Source of the DNA: a virus
Strand: one strand, 5' to 3'
Length of the DNA stretch: 24,023 nt
IMG/VR virus record: IMGVR_UViG_3300030098_004376
Coordinates: 1 to 24,023 of that record
The position numbers were made by a program, and so were the translations under genes. A model generated the notes under the pieces. It was not told the origin of the DNA and ran no database searches. It saw nothing but the letters and a program-made list of their open reading frames with translations. Below are positions 22,193 through 24,023 of the stretch, piece by piece (the stretch's first letter is position 1; each line of letters starts with the position of its first letter).

Positions 22193-22488
22193 GCCAATTT
22201 AACTACGACCCAAACTCTATGTTCCCAAAAAAACCAAAAAGAAAGGGAGTGGATAAAGAAAAAGTTATTATGTGGGCATTAGTTGTTTTTCTTGTCTTAC
22301 TAATTAGTTGGCTCAGTAGTGGGTGTAAAAATTTAAGTAACATTGAAAGTCTGGATTTGGACTTGGGTGGATTTGAGGCAGAATTTTATGAGCCACCTCC
22401 GGTAACTATTATTTACACAAACGCCCCTTTCGCAACCCCAACTAAATTTAAGTTGTTTCCAACTTTAATGGAAATGAATCAAAAATAA
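22189..22488 (+). CDS. Small membrane protein with a cysteine after its span
   Basis: A 99-residue protein in an ATGA overlap with the MscS-like gene. A basic, 25-residue N-terminus (KKPKRKGVDKEK) precedes one hydrophobic segment (about 26-45, VIMWALVVFLVLLISWLSSG) that ends in C46. The end is polar and rich in Pro and Phe. The SSGC sequence resembles a lipobox, but the -3 position is Ser and the N-terminal region is long, so lipidation is doubtful. It could be an inner-membrane anchored partner of the MscS-like protein or of the lysis system. Confidence 0.65.
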   Translation: MSQFNYDPNSMFPKKPKRKGVDKEKVIMWALVVFLVLLISWLSSGCKNLSNIESLDLDLGGFEAEFYEPPPVTIIYTNAPFATPTKFKLFPTLMEMNQK

Positions 22489-22489
22489 A

Positions 22490-22921
22490 ATGAGTAAAGA
22501 AATCAAAGTAGTTCGGCTTGAGCCGATGAGTAAGTTTGATAACACAGACTGCGTATGCCAAGTGGTAATCGGAGTGACGATGAGTGAAGGCGAACATTCG
22601 GCCTATGTGGACGGTGTTTATTCTTACCCAATGGACTCGATGCCAACGGTTGCGGAGTTTAAAGCGGGAGCGAACGCATTAGTTTCGCAATTTTATGCGG
22701 ATCAAGGTTGGGACGATCAACTGTCAACCCAACTTGAGGAAGCAAAGAAGCGTGATGTTGCGGTTGCTGATTTTGAAGCACCAGAGGTAACGGTGGATAC
22801 ATCGGTTGAACCGGCTGTTGGTAGTCCAGCTAATCCTGCTCCGGTTGAGGAAGAGGCAAGCGAGGAAGCACCGGAAGAGGGGGAATCAAGCGAGGGGGAA
22901 TCGTCCAGCGAAGGTGAATAA
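22490..22921 (+). CDS. Hypothetical protein with acidic tail
   Basis: A 143-residue protein starting one base after the previous stop. The first 85 residues look folded (VVRLEPMSKFD, then CQVVIGVTMSEGEHSAYV), while the last 40 are Glu/Ser-rich and low complexity (EEEASEEAPEEGESSEG). No catalytic motif was recognised. The tail DNA carries a GGGGGAATC direct repeat. Its stop region overlaps the next GTG by eight bases. Confidence 0.7.
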   Translation: MSKEIKVVRLEPMSKFDNTDCVCQVVIGVTMSEGEHSAYVDGVYSYPMDSMPTVAEFKAGANALVSQFYADQGWDDQLSTQLEEAKKRDVAVADFEAPEVTVDTSVEPAVGSPANPAPVEEEASEEAPEEGESSEGESSSEGE

Positions 22922-23297
22922 TCGTCGCCCAATAGATGTTGCAATCCATGACCATTACGATGCCGAGTCTCCCCGATCTTTCGGGGAGGACTTGGCATTC
23001 TATTTGGCCAATGGATATGTCTATGCAGGCGAAGAGATGTTTGTCATGGCACGACCGGTGTCCCGCAAGGGCATCCGGTTCGTGCTGGACTACGGTTATA
23101 ACTATGAGCCAAGGGATTGCGATACTTGGTTTGTATATTTGGGAGTTGGTGACTCGGTCACTCGGTTCTTTGACATCGCACCTTTCAAGCTGCCATTCGT
23201 GTCATGGCACCGTCGAGAGGACCCTAGCCCCAAGGTTTGGCCTTGGGAGAAATTTTACAAAAAGGCACAGGAGTTAAAAAACAATGGGCAGCACTAA
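22914..23297 (+). CDS. Small hypothetical protein with several strong RNA hairpins in its gene
   Basis: A 127-residue protein if GTG 22914 is the start. A frame-open extension to about 22806 exists, but it would overlap the previous gene by over 100 bases. Residues RRPIDVAIHDHYDAESPRSF then LANGYVYAGEEMFVMARPVSR recall short phage proteins of unknown role, with several Tyr and Trp residues later (CDTWFVYLGVG). No membrane span was seen. The coding DNA contains three stem-loops (22959-22999, 23047-23087, 23229-23247). The end overlaps the next gene by 14 bases. Confidence 0.7.
   Translation: MNNRRPIDVAIHDHYDAESPRSFGEDLAFYLANGYVYAGEEMFVMARPVSRKGIRFVLDYGYNYEPRDCDTWFVYLGVGDSVTRFFDIAPFKLPFVSWHRREDPSPKVWPWEKFYKKAQELKNNGQH
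22959..22999 (+). other. Eighteen-pair hairpin inside the 22914 gene
   Basis: Bases 22959-22968 pair with 22990-22999 (10 bp, two G-U) and 22969-22976 with 22981-22988 (8 bp, CTCCCCGA with TCGGGGAG). A bulged G lies at 22989, and the loop is TCTT. No T run follows. Confidence 0.6.
23047..23087 (+). other. Bulged hairpin with a GCAA loop in the 22914 gene
   Basis: Fifteen Watson-Crick pairs plus two outer G-U pairs, interrupted by three single-base bulges (23061, 23074, 23079), with a GNRA-type GCAA loop at 23065-23068. Three bulges make chance formation plausible. Confidence 0.4.
23229..23247 (+). other. Seven-pair hairpin near the end of the 22914 gene
   Basis: CCCAAGG (23229-23235) pairs with CCTTGGG (23241-23247) across a 5-base loop. 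Short enough to be chance. Confidence 0.3.
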
Positions 23298-24023
23298 AAT
23301 TAAAAACGAAAGTCGTAACTACTCTAAAGAGTACCGAGATAATCTGAAGACTCAGTTAGAGTTTGCAGATAAATTATTTGAGTCGGAGGCAGAGTACCAA
23401 CCAAAGTATGCAGGCATTCAGGCAGGCATCATAGAGGAGATGGCACCTCGGTTAATGGCGTTGTATGAAAATGAAATTAACCCTGCTTTATCACGCATGG
23501 ATTTGGATGCCACTCGCAACCAACGGTTGGCAGACGTTCAGGCACTAGAGGAATTTGGAGGTCGGGCCGCCGCAGCCATTGAATCTGCCGACCCCCAAAC
23601 CGCTGCTCTGAGGCGAGAATTGAACGCACAGGCACTTTCAGAACTCCAACTAGGTGGACAGTTAACCGCAGCCCAAAAACGCAATCTGAGGCAAAGTGTG
23701 GCCCAAGGACAGAGTGAACGTGGATTCGGTCGTGGAATTTCCGACCAAGCCATGTCCAGCTTGGCCGAGTTGGACCTGATGGAGCAACGCAGACGAGGAC
23801 GGCAACAATTCGCTCAAAGCCAGATGGGGATGAGTGCAGCACTCGGTGCTGATCCAGCTTTAGCAATTTTGGGCCGACAGTCACGGGCATTCAATCCGAT
23901 GGCAATGGGGGCACAGGCACAGGGACTTGGTCCCGGTAACGTCTTTAACCCTGAGAGTGCATATGCTGGTCAACTTCACGGACAAAATTCAGCACAAGCA
24001 TTAAGTGCCTCAAAGGCACGGGC
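23284..24023 (+). CDS. Internal virion / ejection-type protein, 5' part (runs off the window)
   Basis: The ATG at 23284 opens a reading frame with no stop to the window end (246 codons and two bases). It overlaps the previous gene by 14 bases. The N-terminus is soluble and charged (STKIKNESRNYSKEYRDNLK). Residues 37-50 (AEYQPKYAGIQAG), followed by a long Ala, Gln and Leu-rich helical region, resemble the N-terminal part of large virion proteins that lie inside the podovirus capsid and enter the host with DNA. The call is from pattern and position only. The C-terminus, which would show size and any lytic or channel domain, lies outside. Confidence 0.75.
   Translation, partial: MGSTKIKNESRNYSKEYRDNLKTQLEFADKLFESEAEYQPKYAGIQAGIIEEMAPRLMALYENEINPALSRMDLDATRNQRLADVQALEEFGGRAAAAIESADPQTAALRRELNAQALSELQLGGQLTAAQKRNLRQSVAQGQSERGFGRGISDQAMSSLAELDLMEQRRRGRQQFAQSQMGMSAALGADPALAILGRQSRAFNPMAMGAQAQGLGPGNVFNPESAYAGQLHGQNSAQALSASKAR

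Noticed and set aside
1-24023. tRNA genes or an integrase attachment site
   Set aside because: No cloverleaf or integrase-associated repeat was found by eye; a tRNA-finding program would be decisive.

Overview
The window is about 24 kb of a tailed double-stranded DNA phage, or a prophage, covering its packaging, head, lysis, tail and fibre modules. The terminase, portal and scaffold genes, the SU10/DUF5309-like capsid protein, and a long nozzle-like tail protein with no tape measure or sheath gene in the window favour a podovirus-type virion. No host gene, integrase, polymerase, tRNA or transposase is visible. Several starts carry a clear AGGAGG-type ribosome site, so the host uses Shine-Dalgarno initiation. 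The host cannot be named from the sequence; the fibre style is one common in aquatic or marine phages, which is only a hint.

Layout, left to right: the end of an upstream gene; a 106-codon ORF with an HExxH motif; the large terminase; a 65-codon winged-helix protein; the portal; a 73-codon ORF ending in a structured 3' region and a strong bidirectional terminator. Next is the only convincing minus-strand gene (4538-4792), then a roughly 370-bp control region with two divergent promoters that share the 8-mer TACCCGGT, inverted repeats, and a promoter-proximal terminator. Then come scaffold, major capsid, two head-completion candidates, a small beta protein and a small helical protein. A compact lysis-like cluster follows: two small membrane proteins and an overlapping pair that looks like inner and outer spanin. 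After that come a 971-residue nozzle-like protein, four consecutive fibre or adhesin genes (the last of 2218 residues), and a cluster of small genes including a truncated MscS-channel-like membrane protein. The window ends inside a virion or ejection-type protein gene.

Nearly all plus-strand genes overlap or abut (GTGA, ATGA and TAATG junctions), so they probably form one or two long operons with coupled translation. The terminator at 4504-4540 and the promoter at about 5015 divide the packaging block from the head block.

The least expected signals are: (1) the minus-strand cassette with its shared operator motif; (2) the MscS-like protein; (3) the overlapping spanin pair; (4) several long, well-paired hairpins inside coding regions that ordinary gene content does not explain. 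No complete known defence or mobile system is present, and no endolysin was recognised in the window.
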